NCBI RefSeq assembly: GCF_004331675.1
Contig: NZ_SJSN01000006.1
Location: 1 to 64,000, forward strand
From: Pedobacter frigidisoli
Lineage (GTDB): Bacteria > Bacteroidota > Bacteroidia > Sphingobacteriales > Sphingobacteriaceae
Length of the DNA stretch: 64,000 nt
Reading direction: 5' to 3'
How positions within the stretch are numbered: the first letter of the stretch is position 1; each line of letters starts with the position of its first letter. Below the pieces are notes generated by a model. That model did no database searches and had not been told where the DNA came from. It worked only from the letters and a program-made list of their open reading frames with translations. The position numbers and the translations under genes are program-made. Shown here piece by piece: positions 19,068-28,571 of this stretch.

Positions 19068-19613
19068 ATGGAAACGCAACAAGTTCTCGATCTGAATAAG
19101 CAACTGCTAGAATCAGAAAATCACTTCAATAATTTACAAAGTGAATATCGAAAAATTGCATCAGGCTGGTTACTTGCTAGCTTTGCGGGAATTGGTTTTG
19201 CGTTAACCAATGCTAAAATTCTACCAATAGATCAAAACATATTTTTGGCCTTTATTTGTTATGGTGCATCACTGGGCTTAATTCTGCTTTGGAATATGGA
19301 TTTGAGTGTTTATCAAAAACTTTTAGATGCAAATTTTAAAGAGGGACTTAAATTAGAGCAAGAATATTCATGGCTGCCACAGGTGAGGCACAATATGCTC
19401 GCCTATCATGGAAATAGTGGTGTGCTTAAACGTGTGATTTGGTTTTACAGCATGCCTATATTGGTTTTCGTAACCATTGCTGCTTATCTAATTACAGTTT
19501 ATTATGCTGATAAAAGCATGTTTATTAAAGCGTTGATTTGGTTCCTACATCTATTTGTCTACAGCCTATTTTCTTACTTCGTAAGAAACGAAACGCAGCG
19601 CTGGAAGAAATAA
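19068..19613 (+). CDS. Four-helix membrane protein of unknown function
   Basis: A 181-residue protein. Residues 1-28 form a polar, coiled-coil-like helix. Four hydrophobic segments follow at about 31-50, 57-78, 126-149 and 153-173, with a 45-residue polar loop between TM2 and TM3 and a basic C-terminus (RNETQRWKK). No signal peptide and no family I recognise. It lies upstream of the amidase gene on the same strand (186-base gap), next to the end of the contractile-injection operon, so a role as a membrane partner of that amidase can be imagined but has no direct support. Confidence 0.7.
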   Translation: METQQVLDLNKQLLESENHFNNLQSEYRKIASGWLLASFAGIGFALTNAKILPIDQNIFLAFICYGASLGLILLWNMDLSVYQKLLDANFKEGLKLEQEYSWLPQVRHNMLAYHGNSGVLKRVIWFYSMPILVFVTIAAYLITVYYADKSMFIKALIWFLHLFVYSLFSYFVRNETQRWKK

Positions 19614-19799
19614 ACACAGCCCATTAATTTTTGGTGTATTTCTGATTAGACAATATTTCAAATATCTCATAACAATTTGATTATAAAAAAGTTATGCATT
19701 TAATAAAGATTTAATTATTTTTATTTGGCGATAGCAATTCCACTCTTTTACAGCTCAATTCTTCTCAAACGCCATCTAATTATTAACCAAAAAACTCTT

Positions 19800-20783
19800 A
19801 TGAACACCAAATTCGGTTTTACCAAAATGAACATCGATGAATTTGAAACTTGGGTTTCGAATTTACGGGTAGCACGTACAGTTTTGTATATTCAACAACA
19901 CCACACTTGGAGCCCAAGTTACATTCAGTTTAAAGGCGCCAATCATTTCGATCTGCAACAAGGTATGAAAACTTACCATGTGAGCAATAACGGTTGGATG
20001 GACATTGGTCAGCACTTTAGTACATTTCCCGATGGCAGTATTGTAACAGGAAGAAGTTTAGAGAAAACCCCAGCATGTATTGTTGGCTTTAATTCCAATG
20101 CCATTTGCATAGAAAACTTAGGCAATTTCGATACTGGGAAAGATACAATGACTGCTGCTCATAAAGATACCATCATAAAAATGACGGCAGCGCTTTGTAA
20201 AAAATTCGGTATTGCAGTAAATTGCGATAAAATTGTATATCACCATTGGTTCGATTTAATAACAGGAGCCAGAAACAATGGTGCCAAAAACAATAAAACT
20301 TGTCCTGGTACAAATTTCTTTGGCGGAAATAAAGTTGCTGATTGTAACCAAAACTTTATACCGCTAGTAGCTGCAGCCTTAGGTGGCTCTGTTGCTCCAA
20401 CTTCGAATACGAGTATTTTAAAATATGTTTGTGTTACCACTGATAGCTTGAATATTAGAGAAGCTGCAAATGCGCAAAGCAAAAAAGTAACCGATCGCGA
20501 AGCCGCAACCCTTGGTGCCGTACTCCGTGTTTTCGAGGAAAAAAGTGGTTGGTATAAAATTTCTGGCTCTCAGCAACATTGGGTAAATGCCAGTTATACA
20601 AAAGAAGTTAGTAGAGCTACAGTAAACGCCACAACATTAAATGTTCGTAGTGGTCCAGGTTCTACTTTTCCAAAAATTGGATCGTTTACGCAAGGGCAAG
20701 AAGTATTTGTTATCGAAGAAAGCGATGGCTGGTGTAAAATCAGTGCCGATAATAAGTGGGTGAAGAAAGAGTTTTTGAGCTAA
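19800..20783 (+). CDS. N-acetylmuramoyl-L-alanine amidase with two SH3 domains, no signal peptide
   Basis: A peptidoglycan hydrolase of 327 residues from ATG 19800; an in-frame TTG at 19725 would add 25 residues without forming a convincing signal. The Amidase_2 fold has candidate zinc ligands in QQHHTWSP, IVYHHWFD and KTCPG. Two bacterial SH3 repeats follow (TDSLNIREAANAQ and TTLNVRSGPGSTFPKIG), for wall binding. The lack of an export signal is like a phage endolysin, which needs a holin or other exit route. It is convergent with the last gene of the contractile-injection operon (13 bases between the stops). It may serve cell lysis for particle release, or ordinary wall turnover. Confidence 0.85.
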   Translation: MNTKFGFTKMNIDEFETWVSNLRVARTVLYIQQHHTWSPSYIQFKGANHFDLQQGMKTYHVSNNGWMDIGQHFSTFPDGSIVTGRSLEKTPACIVGFNSNAICIENLGNFDTGKDTMTAAHKDTIIKMTAALCKKFGIAVNCDKIVYHHWFDLITGARNNGAKNNKTCPGTNFFGGNKVADCNQNFIPLVAAALGGSVAPTSNTSILKYVCVTTDSLNIREAANAQSKKVTDREAATLGAVLRVFEEKSGWYKISGSQQHWVNASYTKEVSRATVNATTLNVRSGPGSTFPKIGSFTQGQEVFVIEESDGWCKISADNKWVKKEFLS

Positions 20784-20796
20784 CTTAAATTAACGT

Positions 20797-21564
20797 TTAT
20801 TGAATCACCTCAACATGTTTTTTAATCAATTCATCAATAATTTGCTGTGAACCACTCAGCTTATTATTAGAAATATCTATAAATTTTAATTGCGTAAGTG
20901 ATGATAAGGAACTTAATTTCGTAATGTAATTATTAGCTAGGTTAATATATTCTATTTCCTTAAAGTTTTCAAGCATTGATGCATCCGTTAGAAGATTTGC
21001 ATCCGCTCTGAGTTCTTTTAATTTAGAAAGTTTACTTATAAAATCTAGGCTCCTTATCTTATTCTGAGCAACATCTAAATATTGTATATTTTTCAAACAG
21101 CTTATTGAATCTGGAAAACTAATCTCGTTTCCTCTTAGAGTAATTTCAATTAAGGAGCTTAGTTTTGACAATACATCTATGTTATTTATACTATTTGATT
21201 CAGCGTAAAAAAAAATAAGTTTCTTTAATTTCCTCAATATGGATATATCTTCAATTGAATTGAAGCTGATATCTATTAAAGATAATTGGCTGAAATATTC
21301 TAATGGTTTAATATCAATCAAATCTGTATTTGATGCATAAAACAATTTAATTTTTAGAAGTTGTGTTATTTCCTCATCAGTTGTTAAAATGCTATCAAAT
21401 TCGAAATGAAATTTATATCTAAAATTATCAAAAGGATTAACACCCCAAACAAGCCATTTTTTTTGTTCTTTTGCCGAAAGCTTAAAATTATAAAAATGAT
21501 TTATTGATAGTATTTTTTTCCAATTATCATCCAAATGAAGCCACCATTTAATTTCTAAAGCCAT
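20797..21564 (-). CDS. Leucine-rich-repeat protein, last gene of the eCIS operon
   Basis: A 255-residue protein with about seven leucine-rich repeats of roughly 22 residues from residue 80 onward (LSLIDISFNSIEDISILRKL, IQYLDVAQNKIRSLDFISKL, IEYINLANNYITKL), of the SDS22/internalin type. The first 75 residues are Trp- and Lys-rich and not repeat-like. No signal peptide. Its ATG overlaps the stop of the 1387-residue DUF4157 gene by one base, so it is translationally coupled to it. This placement suggests a partner, chaperone or immunity protein for the cargo; that is inference only. LRR proteins bind other proteins and have no enzymatic motif here. Confidence 0.8.
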   Translation of the reverse strand: MALEIKWWLHLDDNWKKILSINHFYNFKLSAKEQKKWLVWGVNPFDNFRYKFHFEFDSILTTDEEITQLLKIKLFYASNTDLIDIKPLEYFSQLSLIDISFNSIEDISILRKLKKLIFFYAESNSINNIDVLSKLSSLIEITLRGNEISFPDSISCLKNIQYLDVAQNKIRSLDFISKLSKLKELRADANLLTDASMLENFKEIEYINLANNYITKLSSLSSLTQLKFIDISNNKLSGSQQIIDELIKKHVEVIQ

Positions 21565-24500
21565 TATCGTGTTATATTTTGTTCGTAATAAACTCTTAAC
21601 CTGCCTCTAACATCATCCCTAACTGTTGACGGTATCCTAGATAAATTTAACCTATCAAGACTATAATTGTTAAAACTAGCCCTATTCCCTATCATTGTTC
21701 TTCTAAAATACTCATCAATTAATTGCCGTTTATTATCAAAATAATCAATTCTGGTTTCTAAGGTTACAGGATCTGGATCTGGTAAATTTTCACCAATTAA
21801 TGTTGTTGCCGCCATAGCCTCGCCCCGTTTTTGTTTTGTAAGTGTTATTCTGCTTGGAAAATAAGCCGTATTCCACGCTCCAAAAACATCATTTGCTACA
21901 ATTTGTGTTGGGTTGAAATCACTAATTTCTACTTCATATTTATCATAAATAACATTACTGTTCAAGTCTCTCGAAACTTCATTTTCTATGTTTGAAAGGC
22001 GAGAATTAGCCGATTGGGTTGTGGGCGTTAGGTTCCAATTTTCGGATGGGCCATGCAAAATTGCACTTAGCAAGTGTACTCTTCTCCAATCAATTACCCT
22101 ACTTGCCCTGCCAGATGTGGTAACTCCTTCAGTCCTGTTCGAGTTTAAATAATTGGCAATTTCCCAACCTAGTGGCCTACTTCCACTTGCAACATCTTGC
22201 CCCCGTGTATTTCCAGCTAATTTAGTTAAAGGTTGTGCTGTAACTTTTTTAGCCTTGCCGCCTTCCATTTGATAAGTTACATTTGATAAAGGTATATCGC
22301 TCTCATCAACTCCTCCCGTAATAAGCTGGTTCTTAATTCGTTCCAAAAATCCATCAATATTAGTTTGAATATCTTGCGTGCCAGCAGAACCAGCAGGCGC
22401 ACTTGCAACATGGGAGGTAATAAAAGAGTCCATCTCGTTTTTGATGCTAATGGCACTTTCACAAGCAGCAATCTTCTCTGCATTAGCCTCTCTCGATCCA
22501 CTAAGACTATTAATTCTGGCTCTTATTTTTACCTCTAAAGGCTGGGGATTATTACTTGCAACAATTAAATGGCTGTTATTTTCTTGCCCTGTAAAATAAA
22601 TTTCGTGGTGTTGCCCATCACCTGTATTGAAACCTTTGCGTAACCCCAGCCACCCCAAAACAGCGTCCCTTACACTCCTCCCCGCATCCATCACCGCTCC
22701 ACCAATTCTTATCGCTTGATCGATAACCCAAAGGATTCCATTGTCAATTCTCGCTTTTACGGATTCTAAAATTTCCTGCATCCGTGTAGCAATTCTGCCA
22801 AAGCCAAACTGGTTGGCCAAGAAACCGATCATAATTGGTAATGAATTCGCTAAAATTCCCTCTAAAAAGTTTGCGGCTCCTGCAATATTCCCTCGGGCCA
22901 CGTCAGCCAACATCGTTACATATTGATTAATAATTCTAAGCATGGGAACGAAGTACTCTGTAAAACTTTGTATGGCCCGATAAACTGCCAAAATGCTGTT
23001 AACTACCGGCATAATTCCCGAAATATCGAGCATGCTCAAGAGCCAAGCAGTGGCTTGCGCCATGATTCTTTCGTTAATAAAGGTTACTATATTGCCAATT
23101 ACCGTATCCCAAAGATTACTGAGTTGCTCTTGTATGCGCTCCCAAATTGCCGCTGGACCGCGTTCTACCACATCGGCAACAAAGCTCCATGCCCCAGTCG
23201 CCATATCAAGCATTCCTCGTAAACGCTGAGCCCTTTCCTCCCCAATTCTGGTGGCCAATAAATTGAAAATATTATCAATTGTAATTCCTAAAATTTGAAG
23301 AATAAAGCTAAATATAGAGCCAAATGAAAAATCGGTAGGCGGCGTAATGCCCATGGCCTGCATTTCTGCCGTAAGCCAATTTACTACACCCGATAATAAA
23401 TGTGTTCCGATATTTCCAAAGAATTGCGTAAAACCTTGCTGCAAACCACTAAGCAGATTGATAAAAAATCCTACTGGATTACCTAAAATATCGACAACAG
23501 CCTGCGAAGCGTTTGCTAATATAGAAACGACCAACTCTGGAGGAATGCCAACCAAACTCAGCAGTTCCCTGAAGAAAGTCCACATGGCGCCTGGCAAATT
23601 ACCATCCACAAAAACCTGATATAAAATAGTCATTACGATTTGCTGTGCTCTTGCCCAAACATCGCCAATGGCCATAATTTGATTAAACAATGGTATTCTA
23701 CTTAGAATTTGTTCAATCAAGAAGTTTTTTATCGGTGTTCGAATACACTCTGGAATGAGCATGAACTGCCCAAGAATAAAGTCTCCTGCCCGACCCGCTA
23801 AATCGCCAAGCGTATCTACTATCCTTTGTAAGGCATTTAGAATTGGGTTAATGAAACTGCCCAAATAACCCAATCCATCACTCGCCATCGCGAATAAACT
23901 GATGACACCCGTTTGCACCCAGTTCCCTAAGCTTAAAGCGGTATCGTTGATCCAAGCAATTGCTGGTGCGGCTGCAGAAAAGATAGAACTTGAAGCTACA
24001 TTGTTGTAAAACCCTGTAATTTGAGCGACAAAACCGCCAACATTTTCAGCAACCCATAAGCCTGTATTGCTTATTCCTTGTTGAACCTCAACAATTTTTG
24101 ATTGAACCGCTGGTAAAATAATATCGCGTAAAGATGCTTGCTGGGCTTGCGCTGCTACTCCCGATCCATCATCGCCCATGGCAGTTGCCATTCCGTTAAC
24201 GCTTACAGCAAAATTAGAAACCGTATCTCTAAGATTCATAATGGCATTAAGTGGTAGAATTTCCATCACTTTCGATGCAATTTGCTGTACAGGTTCGATA
24301 ACCGGCCTAACCGTTTCTTTAATAGATGTCCAGGCTTGTTCTGCCTTTCCGGTGATCCATTGAATGATTCCATTAGAATTTTCTGCACCACCGCTATCCG
24401 ATCCTATTCCTAATGTAGATTTCACCCAATCCCAAGCCATGGAACCATATTCGCGAACTGGAGAAGTCCAATCCCAAATACTTTGGCCAATGCCCTGCAT

Positions 24501-25727
24501 CCATGCCCAAACATCGCTGGCGGTTTGCCCAAGCCAATCCACTACAGGCGCTCCAAAAGAAGTCCATAAACCGGTAAAGAAATCTCCAATAGGCCTTACA
24601 AAATCTGTTAAACCAGCCCAAGCATCGGTAGCAATTGTGGTAATTACATTTTTGAGCTCGATTACAGCAGCTAATAAAGGTGCACAATCTCCAGCTATCA
24701 AGGCTTGCATGATAACCGAAACCCGCTCGTAAAGCATCGAGAATACCGTTATTAGATTGGTTACAAAATTACCCACTGCTGGGAATCTATCAAACAAACG
24801 ATTGAGGCTTACCATGAGCTTATCATGTAGGAAACCGAGAATCCCTTTATTACTAATTTCTCTTAAAAGCTGTACAAATTCTGCTGGAGCAATTTCCTCT
24901 ACAATTTCCCAAGCACTATCTGCCAACCATTCGCCAAGATCCCAACGCTGAACTTTTTCTTCGCTGCAAGCACAGCGATTAATCTTTTCTGGTTCTTGCG
25001 TACTTCGCTGTAATTCCCGTTTATTATCCTTTCTGTTAATTTTCTCGGGATCATTAACTTTTCGCAAAACCTTTTCCTTTTCATCAGCTTTGCGTTGAAC
25101 AGTTCCTCCTTGCTGAATAGTATGGGTTAGCTCATGGGCGAGTAAAAATTTCCCACCGGATGAATTTGGATTATATTCTCCCTGATTAAAATAGATGTTA
25201 TTTCCTACCGTGAACGCCCTGGCATTTACATGAGCAGTCATTTTAGCAGCATGAGAATTATCGTGGATTTTTACACCAGAAAAATCGGCGCCCATTTTAC
25301 CACCCAAATCTGAGCTGACATGACTTGGAAGACTAGCTCCGCCACCCTTTGTTGCCGCTATTCCCGATTGGACGCTAATTGGTGCTGTTCCGCCAGCGGC
25401 GAAAGATGCGCCAGCTTTGGCTTGTAATATTTCTGGTTGATCTATTTCTTTAAGCTCTTCTTCCTTGCGGGATATTTTTTCTTCGCTTTCACAATTGCTA
25501 CACTTACGCTGAACATTCATTCCAACTGCACCACCGCCAATTCCGCCCATTGCGAAGCCGACGTTTGATGGCATTCTCATTACTTTCTCAGCAACTTGAT
25601 CTGCCTGTTGCTCTTGTGGATCATTTATTGCACCCACTTTTAATTTCGCTTGGACACAATTTGCACTTGGCCTGTTTTGCGTAACAGACTTAAAAGATGA
25701 ATTGCTATATGCCAGCGCAACGCCCAT
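21564..25727 (-). CDS. DUF4157 (eCIS core domain) protein, probable injected cargo
   Basis: A 1387-residue protein. An Ala/Gly-rich N-terminus with CSNC (76-79) precedes a DUF4157 domain (about 135-207: MGADFSGVKIH, AFTVGNNIYFNQGEY) whose HELTH at 198-202 is an HExxH metalloprotease-like motif. Residues 206-262 repeat short VQRK/VLRK/INRK units. A very long region (270-1040) of hydrophobic and Trp-rich amphipathic helices follows. The end, from about 1214, has VHLLSAILHGPSENWNLTP, like degenerate nuclease-type tails seen on other DUF4157 proteins. DUF4157 is strongly linked with eCIS loci. The protein may be packed in the tube or act on membranes; the toxic part, if any, is unproven. Confidence 0.8.
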   Translation of the reverse strand: MGVALAYSNSSFKSVTQNRPSANCVQAKLKVGAINDPQEQQADQVAEKVMRMPSNVGFAMGGIGGGAVGMNVQRKCSNCESEEKISRKEEELKEIDQPEILQAKAGASFAAGGTAPISVQSGIAATKGGGASLPSHVSSDLGGKMGADFSGVKIHDNSHAAKMTAHVNARAFTVGNNIYFNQGEYNPNSSGGKFLLAHELTHTIQQGGTVQRKADEKEKVLRKVNDPEKINRKDNKRELQRSTQEPEKINRCACSEEKVQRWDLGEWLADSAWEIVEEIAPAEFVQLLREISNKGILGFLHDKLMVSLNRLFDRFPAVGNFVTNLITVFSMLYERVSVIMQALIAGDCAPLLAAVIELKNVITTIATDAWAGLTDFVRPIGDFFTGLWTSFGAPVVDWLGQTASDVWAWMQGIGQSIWDWTSPVREYGSMAWDWVKSTLGIGSDSGGAENSNGIIQWITGKAEQAWTSIKETVRPVIEPVQQIASKVMEILPLNAIMNLRDTVSNFAVSVNGMATAMGDDGSGVAAQAQQASLRDIILPAVQSKIVEVQQGISNTGLWVAENVGGFVAQITGFYNNVASSSIFSAAAPAIAWINDTALSLGNWVQTGVISLFAMASDGLGYLGSFINPILNALQRIVDTLGDLAGRAGDFILGQFMLIPECIRTPIKNFLIEQILSRIPLFNQIMAIGDVWARAQQIVMTILYQVFVDGNLPGAMWTFFRELLSLVGIPPELVVSILANASQAVVDILGNPVGFFINLLSGLQQGFTQFFGNIGTHLLSGVVNWLTAEMQAMGITPPTDFSFGSIFSFILQILGITIDNIFNLLATRIGEERAQRLRGMLDMATGAWSFVADVVERGPAAIWERIQEQLSNLWDTVIGNIVTFINERIMAQATAWLLSMLDISGIMPVVNSILAVYRAIQSFTEYFVPMLRIINQYVTMLADVARGNIAGAANFLEGILANSLPIMIGFLANQFGFGRIATRMQEILESVKARIDNGILWVIDQAIRIGGAVMDAGRSVRDAVLGWLGLRKGFNTGDGQHHEIYFTGQENNSHLIVASNNPQPLEVKIRARINSLSGSREANAEKIAACESAISIKNEMDSFITSHVASAPAGSAGTQDIQTNIDGFLERIKNQLITGGVDESDIPLSNVTYQMEGGKAKKVTAQPLTKLAGNTRGQDVASGSRPLGWEIANYLNSNRTEGVTTSGRASRVIDWRRVHLLSAILHGPSENWNLTPTTQSANSRLSNIENEVSRDLNSNVIYDKYEVEISDFNPTQIVANDVFGAWNTAYFPSRITLTKQKRGEAMAATTLIGENLPDPDPVTLETRIDYFDNKRQLIDEYFRRTMIGNRASFNNYSLDRLNLSRIPSTVRDDVRGRLRVYYEQNITR

Positions 25728-25729
25728 AT

Positions 25730-27109
25730 TTACATTGTTCTTCCAGATTTTTTAAGTTCAGCCTTTATTCCATCGAAAATATCCTTTTGCCGAATTTGAG
25801 AAACACCATCTTTCATCATTTTTAGGGTCGCATACCTCACTACATTGATAATTACCCCTCCAGAAAGTTCATATTTCGTAGCGATCTCCACAAGATTAAC
25901 TTTTGGCTCTAACTTAGTAATTGCAGAAAAACTTTGTTGCCAGAGCTTTAAACGTTGCTCTGCTTCTGGAATCGGAAATTCTATAATGGATTGAAAGCGT
26001 CGTAAGAATGCTTGGTCTATATTCTGTTTGAAATTACTTGCTAAAATAACCAAACCATTATGGTCTTCAATTCTTTGGAGCAAGTAACTTGTTTCTTGAT
26101 TTGCGTATCGATCACGAGCATCGCTAACATTGGTTCGTTTGCCGAAAAGTGCGTCTGCCTCATCAAAAAATAATATCCATTGCTGATTTTCGGCGGCATC
26201 AAAAACCTTTGATAAATTTTTGCCTGTTTCGCCAATATACTTGCTCACAATTCTGCTCAAATCTATTCTGTAAACTGGAAAACCATGTCTTTTACCTAAC
26301 AATGCTGCCGCAAGTGACTTTCCAGTTCCAGGCTGGCCAAAAAATAAGGATCTAAAACCAGGCTTGAGTTTGGTTTTCAGTCCAAAATCGTTCATCATTG
26401 TATCATTGTGTTGCAGCCAAGTGGCTATCAAATCAAGCTGATCCATGGTTTGATGCGGTAAAACAAGTTCATTAAACTCCATTTGAGTTTCTATAAGCTG
26501 TGCCGGAAATTCCGTAGAAAAACGAGGCCGACTTCTTTTTCCTGTTGTGAATTCCTCGAACCAATTTTTGTTAATGTGTAAAGGAATACTAGAAATAGGT
26601 TCACCCGGCGGCAGTGGCTCGTATTCCATCACATCCAATGCAAATAATGGGTGTTTAGCGTCAAACAACTTCAGTAAATCGAACCTAAGCGAAAGATTAT
26701 CTGCAGCAATTATAAAAAGAAATGTTTCTGCTGTGGGTAGAAAGCCACTAAATACATTCCCTTTTCTGCCTCCAAATTCTGTGAATATTTGCCCGGTTGC
26801 GGCATTTTGTACCAGAAAAATATCTAGGCACTGTGGCTTAACCTGACTAACCATGGCTAAGAAAAGTAATAATCTCTCCTCGAAATTAAAATTATGGGCT
26901 GAAACAAAACTGCCGTATTTTGATGTACTAGCATTTAAATCTGGAGGCTCAGCATCGAAAATTGAAGTCCCTGAAGGAACATTTCCAAAATTTATGGCAC
27001 TGCGGAGCTGCAACACTTCTTCAAACCATGCCAATTCGGCTTGAATAGCGTTCGCATTGGCTTGCAATTCTGTATTTACCAATTTACTTGTATTAAATAT
27101 TTGTTCCAT
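25730..27109 (-). CDS. AAA+ ATPase of the contractile injection system (Afp15/Pvc15-like)
   Basis: A 459-residue ATPase needed in Afp/PVC systems for particle assembly or cargo loading. The N-terminal half (about 1-240) is a helical family-specific domain. The AAA module has Walker A GQPGTGKS (258-265), Walker B ILFFDEAD (312-319), sensor ILASN and an arginine pair FLRRF. ATG 27109 is chosen over the longer frame at 27136, which begins with TTG. Even so it overlaps the tape-measure gene by 34 bases, which implies coupled translation. The stop lies two bases before the DUF4157 ATG. Confidence 0.92.
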   Translation of the reverse strand: MEQIFNTSKLVNTELQANANAIQAELAWFEEVLQLRSAINFGNVPSGTSIFDAEPPDLNASTSKYGSFVSAHNFNFEERLLLFLAMVSQVKPQCLDIFLVQNAATGQIFTEFGGRKGNVFSGFLPTAETFLFIIAADNLSLRFDLLKLFDAKHPLFALDVMEYEPLPPGEPISSIPLHINKNWFEEFTTGKRSRPRFSTEFPAQLIETQMEFNELVLPHQTMDQLDLIATWLQHNDTMMNDFGLKTKLKPGFRSLFFGQPGTGKSLAAALLGKRHGFPVYRIDLSRIVSKYIGETGKNLSKVFDAAENQQWILFFDEADALFGKRTNVSDARDRYANQETSYLLQRIEDHNGLVILASNFKQNIDQAFLRRFQSIIEFPIPEAEQRLKLWQQSFSAITKLEPKVNLVEIATKYELSGGVIINVVRYATLKMMKDGVSQIRQKDIFDGIKAELKKSGRTM

Positions 27110-28563
27110 GGCAATTTTATAATTGAGAATCCCCAAGGCAATTGATCAAATAAGATATCAAAACCTTTTTTTTCTACGGCAAGATTCCAACTGCCATCCT
27201 TGTAATTTAAGATACCATTTCTAAGGATGAAAGTTTCTGTTAATCCTGCAGGCGATGTTAATTTTAAACCGTTCCAATGCCCTATTATTGCTTTTTTTAA
27301 TTCATTAGATTCTGCTAAGTCTTCTGCAGAAAACGCTATATTGTTAAATTCAATAATCATTTCAGGCTCTGCGCCACACAATATTTTATTTAACAACAGC
27401 AAGCTTTCATCTTCTGGCAATTCGTTGTAAATCAAATAATGTAAATAAACTATTGCTTTTTGCTGCGCCAAATCATTTAAAAAGCCATCTTCGTTTACCA
27501 ACTGCAGTTGCCTAAAAAGTGGTTGGATGAAAGGATGAAAAATAACTAAACCTGCATTTTCGATCATTAACGAATCTATTACGAGCTTTTTACTAGGCGT
27601 TTTTTGTTGAATGCTCTTCTTTAATTTCATTATTCGATGCTTTGGCTCATCATCATTATTCTTTATTTTAGATGTTAAAAAGTTAGACAATGGCATAATG
27701 GTTACTTGCTGTTGTTTTGCTGAAATGTTATCTGTTAAATAATCCCTCACAATGTCAGCTATATTGACCTTTAATTGTGGATGTTCTTTCACAAAATTCA
27801 ACAACCATGTTTCCAAATTCTGATATGTAATTTCACTATCTTTTTGATGAATTTTAGAAAGCCATATTTCAAGAATTAGATTATATAAATCTATATTAAC
27901 CATTGAAATAAAATAACTTAAAAAATTTGTGTACTCATTAAATATTAAATAATTATGAAAGAAGATCGACTTATTAATTAATTGTTTTAATCGATGATAT
28001 ACAACTGAATCTTCTTTAACCGCGTTGATCAATTGCACAAAAAGTGGCTTATCGTATTTATAGATATTTAACAAAATTTTATTGGGTTCAAAATTAACTT
28101 CAGAAGAAACCCACCAAGGTTTTGTGCCCGTTTCACAATAGAAAACTAGTGCTTCATAATCATTTACATGAGTTTCAACTTTATTGGAAATTCCTTGCTC
28201 ATTGCGAAATGCCTGCTTTGAAAAACTTCCTACATTTTTAAACAATGAAGAATGTTTATTAGTTAAAGTAAGTTCATCACTCATATTGCTTAATTTATAG
28301 TCGTTCAATTTCTTATATAATTGATTATGAATTTGCTCTTTCATAACTTCAACCAATTTATCTAAGGGCACATTTCCCAAATTCAAATTTAATTTATCAA
28401 TGCGAATGCTCTCTAAAGTAGCCAATTGATCGAAAATAGAATTGAATAAATCTGGTAAATCATTGCTGCAAAAATCCTTAACCTGAGCTTGCACAAGTTC
28501 CCAATCCTGCTGACTATCTACTGTTAGCATCATTTTTTGAGAATGTATGATGTGGTTACTCAT
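27076..28563 (-). CDS. Contractile injection system tape measure protein (Afp14-like)
   Basis: A 495-residue protein of the CIS_TMP family, which sets sheath-tube length. The start IIHSQKMMLTVDSQQDWELV and the later IDKLNLNLGNVPLD are characteristic. The C-terminal block ENAGLVIFHPFIQPLFRQL followed by QKAIVYLHYLI and LLLNKILCGAEPE is the most conserved family signature. The middle is variable and Asn/Lys-rich. It sits between the 1224-residue protein and the ATPase, exactly as Afp14 precedes Afp15. At 495 residues it is moderate in size, so a tube of ordinary length is expected, though no length can be calculated here. Confidence 0.88.
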   Translation of the reverse strand: MSNHIIHSQKMMLTVDSQQDWELVQAQVKDFCSNDLPDLFNSIFDQLATLESIRIDKLNLNLGNVPLDKLVEVMKEQIHNQLYKKLNDYKLSNMSDELTLTNKHSSLFKNVGSFSKQAFRNEQGISNKVETHVNDYEALVFYCETGTKPWWVSSEVNFEPNKILLNIYKYDKPLFVQLINAVKEDSVVYHRLKQLINKSIFFHNYLIFNEYTNFLSYFISMVNIDLYNLILEIWLSKIHQKDSEITYQNLETWLLNFVKEHPQLKVNIADIVRDYLTDNISAKQQQVTIMPLSNFLTSKIKNNDDEPKHRIMKLKKSIQQKTPSKKLVIDSLMIENAGLVIFHPFIQPLFRQLQLVNEDGFLNDLAQQKAIVYLHYLIYNELPEDESLLLLNKILCGAEPEMIIEFNNIAFSAEDLAESNELKKAIIGHWNGLKLTSPAGLTETFILRNGILNYKDGSWNLAVEKKGFDILFDQLPWGFSIIKLPWNKYLIQVNW

Positions 28564-28571
28564 CGTTTTTT

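Noticed and set aside
19725..19799. TTG start giving the amidase a hydrophobic leader
   Set aside because: The added 25 residues contain scattered charge and no cleavage site; ATG 19800 precedes the domain properly. A signal peptide cannot be fully excluded.
22923..24732. Several plus-strand ORFs of 60-122 codons
   Set aside because: All are antisense to the DUF4157 gene and arise from its low stop-codon density; none has a recognisable domain or start context.
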